Source: Fragilariopsis cylindrus CCMP1102 (Eukaryota > Bacillariophyta > Bacillariophyceae > Bacillariales > Bacillariaceae). Taken from it: 64,000 bases of DNA. The stretch's first letter is position 1, and every line of letters starts with the position of its first letter. The notes under the pieces are model-generated. The model was given only the letters and a program-made list of their open reading frames with translations. It was not told the origin of the DNA and did no database searches. Position numbers and translations under genes: made by a program. The stretch spans positions 620,001 through 684,000 of the forward strand of contig FMBT01000290.1 of the NCBI GenBank assembly GCA_900095095.1, in the 5' to 3' direction. Below, in pieces: positions 54,570 through 64,000 of this stretch.

Positions 54570-55504
54570 TGTTCTCTCTTCGACCTGTATTAAAATCACT
54601 TGCTCTACTTGTCTTTCTTGTTCCGTTTTCATCTGTTGTTTTTGCCCAGCAAGACGATAAGAATACCATACTCATGACGAGCGAAGACAATAAAAATTCC
54701 CCGCTTATGACAACCTTGTAGAAGTTTCCACTCTATACGAGAAACCAGACAGCGTAATGGTTTCATCTGTTATAGTAAATTGGTGGTGTGATTTCGAATT
54801 TTCATCGGATGATGCTAACATTGAAAATTATGGATATGTTGGACGAGCAGTACAATATTTCGTGGGTGCTACTTTAGAAGATGCAGTTGCACAAGGTGCT
54901 CAAACATCCACAGGTAAAAAGTGGGCTCTTTCTGTTTCTGCTGTGATGGTTCCTACTCTGGGTATCTTTGAAGGACAAATCCATGCCACACATGATGATT
55001 GAATCATCCGGTACTGGGATGATGGAAGTTCCACACTACCAACTCTAGGTTGGGAAGGACACGATGCAGGTGATACAAGTCCCAAAGCCGATACTTGTGT
55101 ATTTTCTTTGATGGGTACATTCACAAAAATTACGACGGAAGCAGCAGCAGAACTGCTGGGTATGGATGTTGCGGACATGACACCCGCAACCTGCAGCAGG
55201 GAATACAGAGAAGCCTGGAATGCTACCAATGTACAGGACCCAATCGATACATCCGTGACCGCCTTAGAAGAAAATGTTGCTGAACTTCAAGCCGACAACA
55301 AAGAGTTAATGTCAGAAGTTTCTCAACTCCAAGCCGACATCAACGAGTTAAAGTCTCGTATGGCTGCCACAGAAGGAAGCCTTACTGCTAGTGGTAATGG
55401 CGGAGACCCAATGTCAACATCATCGTCTCCATTCATGGCGTGTTGTGAAATCAATCATGACTGTTGCCATCATCATTGGACTAGTTGCCGTTGAATTTAT
55501 TTAA
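54570..55504 (+). pseudogene. Broken gene for a secreted coiled-coil protein with C-terminal anchor
   Basis: A signal peptide starts at 54570 (FSLRPVLKSLALLVFLVPF ... VVFAQ). The frame then ends early, and protein-like sequence continues one base out of phase after an A5 run near 54691 (from KFPAYDNLVEVS on). It goes through GYVGRAVQYFVGATLEDAV to an in-frame TGA at 55000-55002, resumes in the same frame (IIRYWDDGSSTLP ... TALEENVAELQADNKELM, a clear coiled coil), and near 55430 must slip again by one base to read a hydrophobic end (KSIMTVAIIIGLVAVEFI) to the stop at 55502-55504. Three lesions in 0.9 kb indicate a pseudogene, unless sequencing errors explain them. The original was probably a cell-surface protein anchored at its C-terminus. 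Family unknown. Confidence 0.75.
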
Positions 55505-56291
55505 TTTTTTCTAATAAATTCAGTTCATTTGGTTGTGGAAATTGATCCATCGATAAATGTGTTGTAGGTAGTTGTTTTCTATTATTATTATTACTATTAT
55601 TATTGTTGCTGCTGTTGTTTCTGCGCAACTGCTGTTGTTAGAAGTTGTCGCTAAATTACCAATGACGATGACGCTGTCACTGGAGCAGTATTTTCTTGTT
55701 TCTACTACTATCGTCTTGTGTCAGTTCCATATCGTGTGGAACGACTCATGGAGTATTTTCTTCCGCCGTCGTCGACGTCATCGTCAGCGTTGCACTTTGT
55801 TCCTTTAGTAGTAGTAGTAGTGGTAGTAGTAGTAGTAGTTCTTCTACCGTCGTCACCACTAAGAATTCTTGAAGCAGAACCGAACTTGGTAGAGTCTTTC
55901 TTGCTACTATATATCTTCAATTGGTTTCGACCCTATCGTTATAATATATCATCGTTATAACTAAGAGTCAAGAGGTGTGTCAACAACATCCGAGGAGGAC
56001 AGTGATGGCAGTTGGCAGTGATGCGTGGTGATCTGTGATCTGATTTCTAGTACAGTATTATAGTGAATCGTCAATCGTGCTTCGCTCGCTTTTGCTTTCT
56101 TAGATTACACTTGATATACACTGTACTAGTACAGAATTATTCGGGTATCAATGGACTATACGTAGGTCAGAGTGTTCGATTTCAAATTCACAACCAGAGC
56201 AAAATAAGACATAGGTATAGATTCATGTATATTTTAGACAGATATTTAAGATGGTTTTCAACTATTAGGGGTTGGATCTACGTTTGCGTTT
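55505..56291. other. Intergenic region
   Basis: About 790 bp with a GTA/GTAGTG low-complexity run near 55808-55840 and a TACAGTA near 56050. Several short overlapping frames on both strands look like chance. No gene seen. Confidence 0.5.
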
Positions 56292-57122
56292 CTAATGCGT
56301 AATACTTTTATCGCCATATTTAATGAATCCATTCAAAGAGTCCAATGCATTTTTGGGTCCAACAGCACTCTGCACCCACTTTGGCATAGCACCACCCACG
56401 TCTCCACTGAACAGGTATCTAATATTCGAGCCAACTATCTTGTTGTCCGCGTCATGCACGGGTTTGACCCAGTACGCACAAAGGAATATCCGGCCCACTA
56501 CATAGTTCTCCCTTTCGTCTGGTGATAAGTACTTGTCTAACAGATCTTGATTTCCTTTCTCGGAAAGAATTATCATGTGTTCGTCTTGATTTCGGTTCAA
56601 CTTAAGATATTTCCAGTACACCATGACACGATCTTTAATCGGGAACGGAAAATGGAGAAATGCCTTCACTCCTTCCCTCTGATGATGATTGTCCTGTTCT
56701 ACGGCACGAATTTCCTTCACCATCGGATCGGCTTGAGCGAATGCTTCGAGAAAATTCTCCAGGAATCCTTGATGGTCTTTGGGGTGCGAGTTCACGATTT
56801 TCGCTTCGGCTACTGTCGTCAGATACTGCTGGTCATCGAATTTGGTGCGTACCTCGATATTTCCATCCTCCTTCGACAAACTAATGGGTAAGGTATGAGC
56901 TTCTTCAAATAGGGTTAATACTTTTTTCTCTAATTCATCACCAATCTGTAGTGAGTCAATGCTGCCATCCTCACAGGTACTACCGCTGATGCTGTCCTGA
57001 AGCGTAGCAAGACCACCCTGAAGAGAAGCCATTGAAAAGAAAGAGGATCGAGAAAGGACAGGGGTGCTTAAAATCAAAAGAGTAAAAGTAGAGATATGCC
57101 AGGACGAGGGCATTTTGTGCAT
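56292..57122 (-). CDS. START-domain lipid-binding-like protein with signal peptide
   Basis: Single exon, 276 residues from the ATG at 57120-57122. The N-terminus is a signal peptide (HISTFTLLILSTPVLSRSS). Residues about 95-275 read like a START domain: AKIVNSHPKDHQGFLENFLEAFAQADPMVKEI, FLHFPFPIKDRVMVYWKYLKLN, YVVGRIFLCAYWVKPV, then NIRYLFSGDVGGAMPKWVQSAVGPKNALDSLNGFIKY, the typical closing helix with 'GG.+P.W+...'. START proteins carry a lipid such as sterol, phospholipid or sphingolipid between membranes. With a signal peptide it may act in the secretory path or plastid. Lipid unknown. Confidence 0.75.
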   Translation of the reverse strand: MHKMPSSWHISTFTLLILSTPVLSRSSFFSMASLQGGLATLQDSISGSTCEDGSIDSLQIGDELEKKVLTLFEEAHTLPISLSKEDGNIEVRTKFDDQQYLTTVAEAKIVNSHPKDHQGFLENFLEAFAQADPMVKEIRAVEQDNHHQREGVKAFLHFPFPIKDRVMVYWKYLKLNRNQDEHMIILSEKGNQDLLDKYLSPDERENYVVGRIFLCAYWVKPVHDADNKIVGSNIRYLFSGDVGGAMPKWVQSAVGPKNALDSLNGFIKYGDKSITH

Positions 57123-57744
57123 TGTGCTCAACAGAATAGAGTTGTCAAACCTGAAACCGTATATTCACAATGAATGATTCTTACTTCTAAACCGACAGGT
57201 AGATACAGTAGTACAGTAGACGTGGTCATAAATGCGAAGAAAGGTCGTTTTACGTGACTAAGGTAGTACAACATTATCAATCGAGTGCATTCAAATCACG
57301 TAATTGCGTATATCTTAATGTAACTTAATTTCATGGCTGAATCACATCTGAAGATGATTCATTCATCGATTCAGATGTGATTCAGCCACAACCGTTATAT
57401 TAAAAATAGTTAATTCGCCGGCTGTTTATTTTTAGATTGCGTGATCTGCGTGAAAGCCTGAACAATTGCCGCGCGCGTCCACTGATTTCTTTATTTTTCA
57501 AAGACATCATCCCAAAAATTGAGAAGTTTTCTTTCTAAAAAAAAAATCAACCACTGAAAGTTAAACTTCCTTTATTTTCATACACCGTACCAGCATGAGT
57601 AGTACTGTAGCCAGGTACAGATCTCTCCTTTCACAAGCAACTCACGACAGCTCTTGCATGACGGTTTAGTAGCTCACACGAAAGTTAACTACTACTAGCG
57701 TCTTACCTACACTAGTACTACTCTATCACTTTTACTGAACTATT
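57123..57744. other. Divergent promoter region with a perfect hairpin
   Basis: About 620 bp between the START gene (minus) and the oxygenase gene (plus). It holds the hairpin at 57334-57388 and TACAGTA/TACTGTA motifs near 57204, 57213 and 57603. No gene seen. Confidence 0.55.
57334..57388. repeat. Perfect 19-bp hairpin
   Basis: TGGCTGAATCACATCTGAA (57334-57352) is followed after 17 bases by its exact reverse complement (57370-57388). The loop itself contains a smaller GATGA/TCATC pairing, so the whole structure could be longer. Confidence 0.92.
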
Positions 57745-59827
57745 ATGGGCAAATCCAAGAAAAGAAGTCGAACAAAAGCCTTACATGAAGCTGCTGCCAA
57801 CGCTGCTGCTGCTGCTAATAAAGCGAAACAACAACGTCGTTTATTGGAGGATGATAACGAAATCGATAACGACGATAAAAAAGAAACAACAACGTCAACA
57901 GAAAAAGGAACATCAACAATAACAGGAACAACAACAGCACCAACAGTATCAGATATTGCTATAACAATAAAAACAATAAAATATTTAACAATCAACAATA
58001 ACGGCAATGGCAATGGCAATGATGGCGATGATGGCAATGATGGCGATGGTGACGAAACAAATACAAGTACAAATAATAATTATGATTTATTTCATAATTC
58101 GAAACAATATAAAGAATTACGGAAAGTGATACATCCATTAATTATCGATAGAATCAATAAAGTCTATAAAAATGGTATCGATTATCGTAGTAAAGTGACA
58201 AATCATTTACAACATCAACGTTGGTTACCAGCATTAGGTGCATTACAAGGTGTTAAAGATTATAACCAGATACCAAAACAAGGTACAATTCAACGTTGGG
58301 TACGTGATGTTGATTCTGTTGATAATAATTCAAATAAAATTAAAATGAAATTATTATCCTCAATATTAAATTGTACTAACGTTACTAGTAATCATAGTAC
58401 TAATACTACTACTACTACTACTGCTTCTAGTGATGGCGATGATGCAACTGCTACTGCTGCAACTGCTAACATGAATAAACACGATCCGTTACATGCCTTA
58501 ATGGCGGCACAACAAAAAAATAGTAGTAGCAATAACAATAGTAATATCGACGACGAATATGACGAATATGATGATGACGACGACGAGTATGACAATAATG
58601 ATAATAGTATGAAAGAAAAAAAGGAAAAAGGTGCTATAGATGATGATGATGAAGATGAATTGAAAATATTGAAAGGATGGAGAATACCCACGTCTTCATT
58701 ATTTCCATCGTCATCATTAGATGATAATTCATTACTATTATCAAAATTAAAAAGTATTACTACTACTACTGGTACTGGTACTGAATTAAATACTTCAAAT
58801 TCAAATTCTAGTAGTTCTAAAACTCCAAATACTCAAACTCAAACTCAAGTAGTATATCGTGAAAAAGCATCAGAAAGAACACCACCAAATCATTATGATT
58901 TAATTTTGCATGCAACCACAACATCGACAATATGTGAAACAACGGAAGATGATGACGAAGAAACAGAAGAAGAAGATGAAGAAACAGAAGAAGAAGATGA
59001 AGATAGAATTATTATTAAACATAATATACCATTTTTAAACACTAATGGACATAGTAGTAGTGGTGCATTTGTATTAGAAAATGTATTATCATCGTCAGAA
59101 TGTAATGAATTTATTGAAATGTCATCAGGATCAACAGCAACATCAACAGGATCAACTATTTCAAGTAATATAGTAGGGTATCAAAAAGATCATCCATTAA
59201 CATTAAAAGAACCCACAGGGATTGATTCATTTGAATGGTATATATCAAAGACTATACATAATATTATATATAACCGTGTCTATAAATATTTACCAAAAAA
59301 ATCTAATCATATCCTTACTAATAATAACAATAACAGTAAGTCCACTGCTACTGCTACTGCTACTGCTACTGGCGAGGAAAAGGAGGAGGAGGAAGAAAAA
59401 CGTAATAATAACAATAGTAATAATAGTAATATATTATATGGTATTAATCGTCGGTGGAGATTTTTTCGTTATGGACAAGATTGTGTTTATCGACCACATA
59501 TGTAAGTTTTGTTTATCTTCTTTGTTAGGTTGTTTCTATTCTTTCCATTGCTTTCTCTAATGAACCAACCCTCTACTCTACTCCTTTATAGTGATGGGTC
59601 ATGGCCAGATAGTAGTCTAACAAAGATAAAAGTAAAGAAAAATCATAATACTACTACTCCTACTGCAAGTACTGATACTAGGAATGAGACAGATAATACT
59701 TTATACGAATACAAATATGAAGTAGATAAGACAGGGAATACACGTAGTTATTTAACATTTTTAATTTATTTAAATGATAATTTTGAGGGTGGCGAGACAA
59801 AATTTTATTATCCAGTCACAACAACAA

Positions 59828-59859
<32 letters not shown>

Positions 59860-60084
59860 TCAAACAAAGATAACAATACCGATAATGATACACCAGCAAC
59901 AGCAACAGCAACAAAAACACAAACATCATTAGTTGCTCGAGGTGTTATACCAAAACGTGGTTCTGTATTAGTTTTTCCACAAGGTAATACAGCATCATTA
60001 CTACATGAAGGATCAGCTGTCACAAAAGGTATTAAATATGTTATAAGGACAGATGTTTTATATCAACAACAACAACAATCGTAA
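57745..60084 (+). CDS. 2-oxoglutarate/Fe(II) dioxygenase, prolyl-4-hydroxylase-like, two exons
   Basis: Exons 57745-59501 and 59592-60084, 90-bp intron (GTAAGT ... TATAG), 749 residues. The splice joint creates YRPHIDGSW, where His585 and Asp587 form the H-x-D iron site; the distal His724 lies in LLHEGSAVTKG, followed by KYVIRTDVLYQ with the Arg/Lys that holds 2-oxoglutarate. YLTFLIYLNDNFEGGETKFYYP is a typical core strand pair. The domain starts near GAFVLENVLSSSECNEFIEM. The first 450 residues are low-complexity Asn, Thr, Asp and Glu with a basic start (GKSKKRSRTKALHE) resembling a nuclear signal. Prolyl hydroxylation or another oxidation is likely; the substrate is unknown. No signal peptide, so not the collagen-type secretory enzyme. 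Confidence 0.85.
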
Positions 60085-60428
60085 TGTGACGGAATGTAAT
60101 AGAACGCAGTAGAAGTAGTACTCGTACTAGTGCTAGTCAATACGCATGCATACATGTAGCCTGGGCGATATAATCTAAATCATAAAACTACTATCATTGT
60201 ATAAAATCATTCCAATGAATAAATAAATGTTAATAGTGAACCCCTTACCGCCAAAATTAGCTGTACAATAATTTTATCGAGTGGTCTAGCTAGTTCATCT
60301 TTCATCACCTTCAAAATACCGGTATGTGCACAAGGGATTGATGATTGAGATAAATATCAGATTGGGTTTGTGTGCAGCATTATCTACACGTATCATTCTT
60401 GTATCATGAGTTACAGAAACATTGAAAC
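60085..60428. other. Intergenic, 3' side of the oxygenase gene
   Basis: About 340 bp without a gene; includes an AATAAATAAATG stretch near 60215 that may serve 3' end formation. Confidence 0.45.
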
Positions 60429-60452
60429 CACTTTTTAACTTTTTCCTGCCGC
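60429..60452 (+). repeat. Left terminal inverted repeat
   Basis: 24 bp; 23 of 24 bases pair with 61598-61621. Confidence 0.85.
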
Positions 60453-60741
60453 CGCACTATTTTCTGATTTTCGCGCATGAAAATAAAAATAATTTACCTC
60501 ACAAATTACTAGTAATGTCATTAAAATTGCAATTTCTTGACCATTGACCATGTTATACAAGGTCAATATACATCATTCAAAGACCATTATGAGAAATCTC
60601 AACCATCATATAGCTCAATTGAGGTCTATAGTACATGTATTTGATGTTAATATCATTTTATTTTTGGCAGTTCTCTTGTAGTACTGTAGTACTGCTATTT
60701 TTATGACATTATAGAAACCCATATTATTTCAAATTTATTTT

Positions 60742-61320
60742 CCATGGTAAAATCCAAATTTGCTCTAACTACATCAATAACGGGACCTATCCAATAAACC
60801 AAATATGTAGCAGGCCATGATGCTACTCCAAGAAGACATCGAGAAAGTTGTAGCTCTCAGGAACAGGCACCATTGGAGCTACAGGACCCGGTAGCGCGCG
60901 CCTATGAATCGATTTTCGCTCCAAAATCCTCCTCCCATGGTAAAATCCAAATTTGCTCTAACTACATCAATAACGGGACCTATCCAATAGACCAAATATT
61001 TAGCAGGCCACAATGATACTTCAAAAAGACATCAAGAAAGTGAGAGCTCTCAGGGACTGGTAACAACTGAGATACAGGACCCGGCAGCGCGCATATGGAT
61101 CTACCAATTTTCGTTCCAAGATCCCACTCCCATTGCCACCACTAAAGTTGCTCCAACTACTTCAATTTTTGGACCCAACCAATAAACCAAAGGTGTAGAA
61201 GGGTGTGATTATACTTCAAGAAGAATATCGTTGAGTTGTACATCCCAGGAAACGGATCCAATGGAGATACAGGACCTGACAGCGCGTATGCAAGATTTTG
61301 GTTAGAATTGAAATTAATTA
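60742..61320. repeat. Three tandem copies of a ~194-bp unit
   Basis: Copies begin near 60742 (CCATGGTAAAATCC), 60935 (same start) and 61130 (diverged). Each carries the sequence GGACCTATCCAATA or a close form, then an AAGAAGACAT-like part, then ACAGGACC(C/T)G(A/G)(C/T)AGCGCG. Confidence 0.85.
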
Positions 61321-61375
61321 TTTCAACCACCAGGAGGATGGTTTTGCTCGCGTGATGACGCCGTTAGATCATATC

Positions 61376-61480
61376 CCTGAGAGCTATCACTTTGTCAGAT
61401 TCTTTTTGAAGTAGTATTACATCCTTCTGCATATTTGGTTTTTTGGATAGGTCCAGGTATTGATGCAAATAGAGCCAGTT
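61376..61480 (-). repeat. Inverted partial copy of the ~194-bp unit
   Basis: CTGAGAGCTA ... TTGGATAGGTCC corresponds to the reverse complement of the first half of the unit at 60742 with scattered changes. It lies opposite to the three direct copies. Confidence 0.8.
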
Positions 61481-61597
61481 TGGGGGTTACCAGGAGGAGG
61501 AATTTCACCTATATTTTTTATGATAAAATGCTAGCATTTTGCGCTGTTATTTTATTTTATTTTAAGCGCGCAAAAAATTGTAAACAATTGTAAACAC

Positions 61598-61621
61598 GCG
61601 GCAGGAAAAAGTTAAAGAGTG
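61598..61621 (-). repeat. Right terminal inverted repeat
   Basis: 24 bp; pairs with 60429-60452. Confidence 0.85.
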
Positions 61622-62052
61622 ATATCTATCAGTACATAAGCTTAGCTTTTTTTTTCCGTTCATACGTGGATTAAAATTTGTACGAGAAATTTAAAAATCG
61701 CAGCCCCCTTATTTTAATAATACGTCAAAAAATAATCGCGCATAGTGATGCGCAATAATAATACTACTGTACTACTACTTGAAGTACAGTACTAGAAGAT
61801 GTAGTACTGTATTATTTATATACAATCTAAGGAGCAAATTCTGCGCTGATAGGGACTACATCTTATCTTATATGGAACTATAACTACCATCAACATAGAA
61901 TGCCGATGGAATGGGTAATAGCCATCCTCAGTAATTGTAGAGTACTGTAACGTATTTAGCTGCTACGACTAAAAGTGTTTTACCGGTAAATCATTGAAGT
62001 TGTTGTTTGCACAACGCATGATATTTCTTTCGTATCATTATCATTATCGTTA
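61622..62052. other. Intergenic region with clustered TACTGTA motifs
   Basis: About 430 bp downstream of the MMAB-fusion gene. At least four TACTGTA/TACAGTA motifs lie at 61765-61935, some as AGTACTGTA. No gene seen. Confidence 0.5.
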
Positions 62053-63948
62053 TTACTTACCACCGTCACTGTCATCATCGTCATCATTATCATCAAGAAG
62101 TAGTGGTGAACGATATACAGGTACTCTTTGTTCTGAGTTTTCTGAATATTCTAATTCTAATCGATATTCAATTTCATCTTGTTGTTCGATATAATTAATC
62201 CATCGTGAGGCGACAAAGAAAAAATCCGATAAACGATTTAAATATTGCAAGGAATTTGGATCACATATTTTATGATCTACAACGAGTGGTACCAGTTTCC
62301 GTTCGGCACGTCGACAGACCGTCCGTGCGACATGTAATTGTGCCGCAATGATGGATCCGGTGGGTAATATAAACGATGTTAATTCTGGTAATTCTTCGGT
62401 CATTTCATTAATCCATTCTTCTAAATCATCCACATGCTCTGGATCAAATCCATCACCAATACCATTGGGTTGGAATTCATAATTTGTATCTGGTGGAGGT
62501 TTCGCGACATGACTACCCACATCAAATAAACGACTCATTATATCTAATAATTGATCCGATAAATCACCATAATCAATAATAGTAGTTGGTGTTCTTTTGT
62601 GAACTACTGCTGCTGCTGCTCCTTTTTGTTGTTGTTTCTGTTGCTTCTGTTGTTGTTTCTGTTGTTTTTGTTTTTGTATCTTGATGGATTGTAATAATTG
62701 TGCATGTGCCACACCCACAAAGCTACATAATTCATCGACTGTCCCCATGGCTTCAAATGCATCATCCGTTTTCGATCGACGTTCACCGGTACCTAATTGT
62801 GATGTTCCCTGATCACCTGTTCTGGTATATGGTACATTTTTTGTAGTAGTGGTTGTTGGTATTGTTGTGGCTGGTGTTGTGGCTGGTGTTGTGGCTGTTA
62901 TTATTTTTGGGGTCGCTACTGTTGTTGATGATCGTGGTGGTAGAGTAGTAGAAGTAGTAGTAGTAGAGTCGTTGACGTTTGTTTCTTCAACTACTACTGC
63001 TGCTGTTGATGTTGGTGTCATCATTGTATTTGCTGCTTCAATTACGTCACTACTGTCACAATCATTGTCACTGTCACTGTCATTGTCGTTACCACTACTA
63101 CTCATACTACTACTGTCACTATTCGTGTCTGTTGATGATACTGTTGAAGATGATGATGTTGTTGATAATATATCGTCTTCTTCTTCTTTGTCCTCTTCTT
63201 CGTATACTGCTACTTTTTTGTTCCTATTTTTTCTTCTTCTACTGCTGCTGTTGCTGTTAGGTAATTTCGGTAATTGTAATTTCTGTCGTTCCTGTTCGGC
63301 ATTTGTCATAATTTCTTGTACCATTTTTTCAGCTGTTTGTATATCACCGGAACGTAATTTTGCAATTGGTGCTTTTGGTAATATTCTAGTAGGTTTTTGT
63401 GAATCAACTGCTGTTGTTCGATTACGTCGTCGTCTATAACCACCACCACTACTACTACTACTACTTGTTGCGGGAGGACCATATCCTTTCACTTTTTCAT
63501 ACCCATAGGGACAATGTCGACATTTATTACCACAACATTTACCACGTTTTAAATGAATTAATTCAGTAAAGCAAGTAAATCCTGTTTCTGGATCAATATA
63601 GGTACTTTCACCTACATTTATTGCTTCCTTATGTTTCTGATGAAATAAATCTTCGATATCCGAAAGATTTGATTTTTTTACATTTGTAGTTTCATCTTCT
63701 TTGTTATTGTTGTTGTTGTTTGTCATCGTAGGAGTGGGTTGTTGTGGAATGATTCTTCGTGTCTTACTTGTCGTACCGGCGGCTGATAGGAAACAACGAC
63801 GCAAAGACGACGATGATGATGATGATGATGATGACGATGAAGATAGTAAGAACGTTGTATTATTACTTGATGAAAAGAATTTCAATGATGACGAAAATAA
63901 TGATAATGACGATGATGATGCTGAAAATCGAACAGCAATTGTTGGCAT
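62053..63948 (-). CDS. Fusion of DUF5522 and cob(I)alamin adenosyltransferase (MMAB/PduO type)
   Basis: Single exon, 631 residues from the ATG at 63946-63948. The N-terminus is Ser-rich with few acidic residues and several Arg ([15 protein letters not shown]), suited to a mitochondrial leader. A DUF5522-type domain follows: [20 protein letters not shown] and [16 protein letters not shown], a Cys-rich motif. After a long Ser/Asp/Thr linker the C-terminal half starts [19 protein letters not shown], with [20 protein letters not shown], then [18 protein letters not shown], the family signature for the adenosyltransferase that converts cob(I)alamin to adenosylcobalamin, and the closing helix [14 protein letters not shown]. 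Within the enzyme a Gln/Lys run (QKQKQQKQQ) is inserted after the first helix. It would supply cofactor to methylmalonyl-CoA mutase in mitochondria. The fusion is the unusual part. Confidence 0.88.
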   Translation of the reverse strand: MPTIAVRFSASSSSLSLFSSSLKFFSSSNNTTFLLSSSSSSSSSSSSSLRRCFLSAAGTTSKTRRIIPQQPTPTMTNNNNNNKEDETTNVKKSNLSDIEDLFHQKHKEAINVGESTYIDPETGFTCFTELIHLKRGKCCGNKCRHCPYGYEKVKGYGPPATSSSSSSGGGYRRRRNRTTAVDSQKPTRILPKAPIAKLRSGDIQTAEKMVQEIMTNAEQERQKLQLPKLPNSNSSSRRRKNRNKKVAVYEEEDKEEEDDILSTTSSSSTVSSTDTNSDSSSMSSSGNDNDSDSDNDCDSSDVIEAANTMMTPTSTAAVVVEETNVNDSTTTTSTTLPPRSSTTVATPKIITATTPATTPATTIPTTTTTKNVPYTRTGDQGTSQLGTGERRSKTDDAFEAMGTVDELCSFVGVAHAQLLQSIKIQKQKQQKQQQKQQKQQQKGAAAAVVHKRTPTTIIDYGDLSDQLLDIMSRLFDVGSHVAKPPPDTNYEFQPNGIGDGFDPEHVDDLEEWINEMTEELPELTSFILPTGSIIAAQLHVARTVCRRAERKLVPLVVDHKICDPNSLQYLNRLSDFFFVASRWINYIEQQDEIEYRLELEYSENSEQRVPVYRSPLLLDDNDDDDDSDGGK

Positions 63949-64000
63949 TACTTTAGGTAGTGCAACAATCAAAGTAAGCAGATAGGAAAAGATATTTTTG
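63949..64000. other. Window edge upstream of the MMAB-fusion gene
   Basis: Too short to interpret; contains the 5' flank of the MMAB-fusion gene. A frame continues upstream from the ATG through TTG, so an earlier start or upstream exon beyond the window cannot be excluded. Confidence 0.4.

Larger units (their letters stand above)
60429..61621. mobile_element. Non-autonomous DNA element with terminal inverted repeats and nested internal repeats
   Basis: The ends are inverted repeats of 24 bp: CACTTTTTAACTTTTTCCTG... at 60429-60452 and its reverse complement at 61598-61621, with one mismatch. Inside are three direct tandem copies of a unit of about 193-195 bp (starting near 60742, 60935 and 61130; the first two are close, the third diverged), plus one inverted partial copy at about 61376-61480. 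No reading frame of note exists. No clear target duplication is seen at the ends, so the borders may extend further. This looks like a MITE or a non-autonomous hAT/CACTA-like element that amplified its internal part. Confidence 0.75.

Noticed and set aside
62849-63439. 196-codon frame opposite the MMAB fusion
   Set aside because: Low-complexity Val/Ser/Leu mirror of the Thr/Asp/Ser linker; no gene features.
1-64000. rRNA, tRNA and spliceosomal RNA genes
   Set aside because: I looked for T-loop signatures (GGTTCGA on both strands) and a few conserved snRNA words and found none in a plausible context; weak ones may have escaped.

Overview
This window looks like nuclear DNA from a diatom; a raphid pennate species is my guess and the sequence does not prove it. 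It is AT-rich. Genes lie on both strands, many without introns, and the introns I can place are short GT-AG introns of about 90-300 bp. Several proteins begin with a signal peptide followed by an AF/FVP-type motif (IAFVPS in riboflavin synthase, AAFVPS in a fibrillin-like protein), the usual signal for import into a secondary red plastid. Long Asn, Ser, Thr, Gln and Asp runs interrupt nearly every protein. The gene content (Golgi sulfotransferase, RAP protein with many W-containing helical repeats, PIG-Y, MMAB, puromycin-sensitive-type aminopeptidase) is eukaryotic.

Layout. 1-213: edge of an unidentified gene. 1348-6724: a complete Ty3/gypsy-type LTR retrotransposon on the minus strand, with two apparently identical 250-bp LTRs and a 5-bp target duplication GTAGT. 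Its gag and pol share one frame, separated by a single UGA, and pol has a 2-bp slip in a TA tract in the RNase H region. 7183-10002: ABC1/UbiB-family atypical kinase. 10854-12272: ubiquitin-like membrane protein. 12906-16719: three-exon RAP-domain organelle RNA-binding protein. 17345-19066: plastid riboflavin synthase. 19740-22190: MFS transporter. 22766-23674: unrecognised gene. 24869-25746: secreted ShK-like protein. 26073-27221: plastid PAP/fibrillin-like protein. 27492-28340: ankyrin-like protein. 28932-29831: COMT-like methyltransferase. 30336-32219: Golgi-type glycan-enzyme-like protein. 32486-35690: four-exon M1 aminopeptidase. 35691-39700: gene-poor stretch with inverted repeats. 39701-39982: PIG-Y-like protein. 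41405-42682: 2H phosphoesterase. 43435-45629: low-complexity protein. 46259-51280: large LRR/STK11IP-like protein. 51961-53892: sulfotransferase. 54570-55504: broken secreted-protein gene. 56292-57122: START-domain protein. 57745-60084: prolyl-4-hydroxylase-like oxygenase. 60429-61621: non-autonomous element with terminal inverted repeats and nested internal repeats. 62053-63948: DUF5522-MMAB fusion.

The genes do not form one pathway. Shared themes are organelle metabolism (riboflavin, adenosylcobalamin, UbiB kinase, fibrillin, RAP protein) and secretory or Golgi work (sulfotransferase, type II glycan enzyme, PIG-Y). The most distinctive items are the young retroelement with a UGA between gag and pol and bZIP-type sites in its LTR, the nested-repeat element at 60.4-61.6 kb, the DUF5522-MMAB fusion, a TACTGTA/TACAGTA motif recurring between genes, and several perfect hairpins. 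I found no single new multi-gene system. Coordinates of exons were derived by hand from frames and splice signals, and all family names come from motif recognition without a database search.
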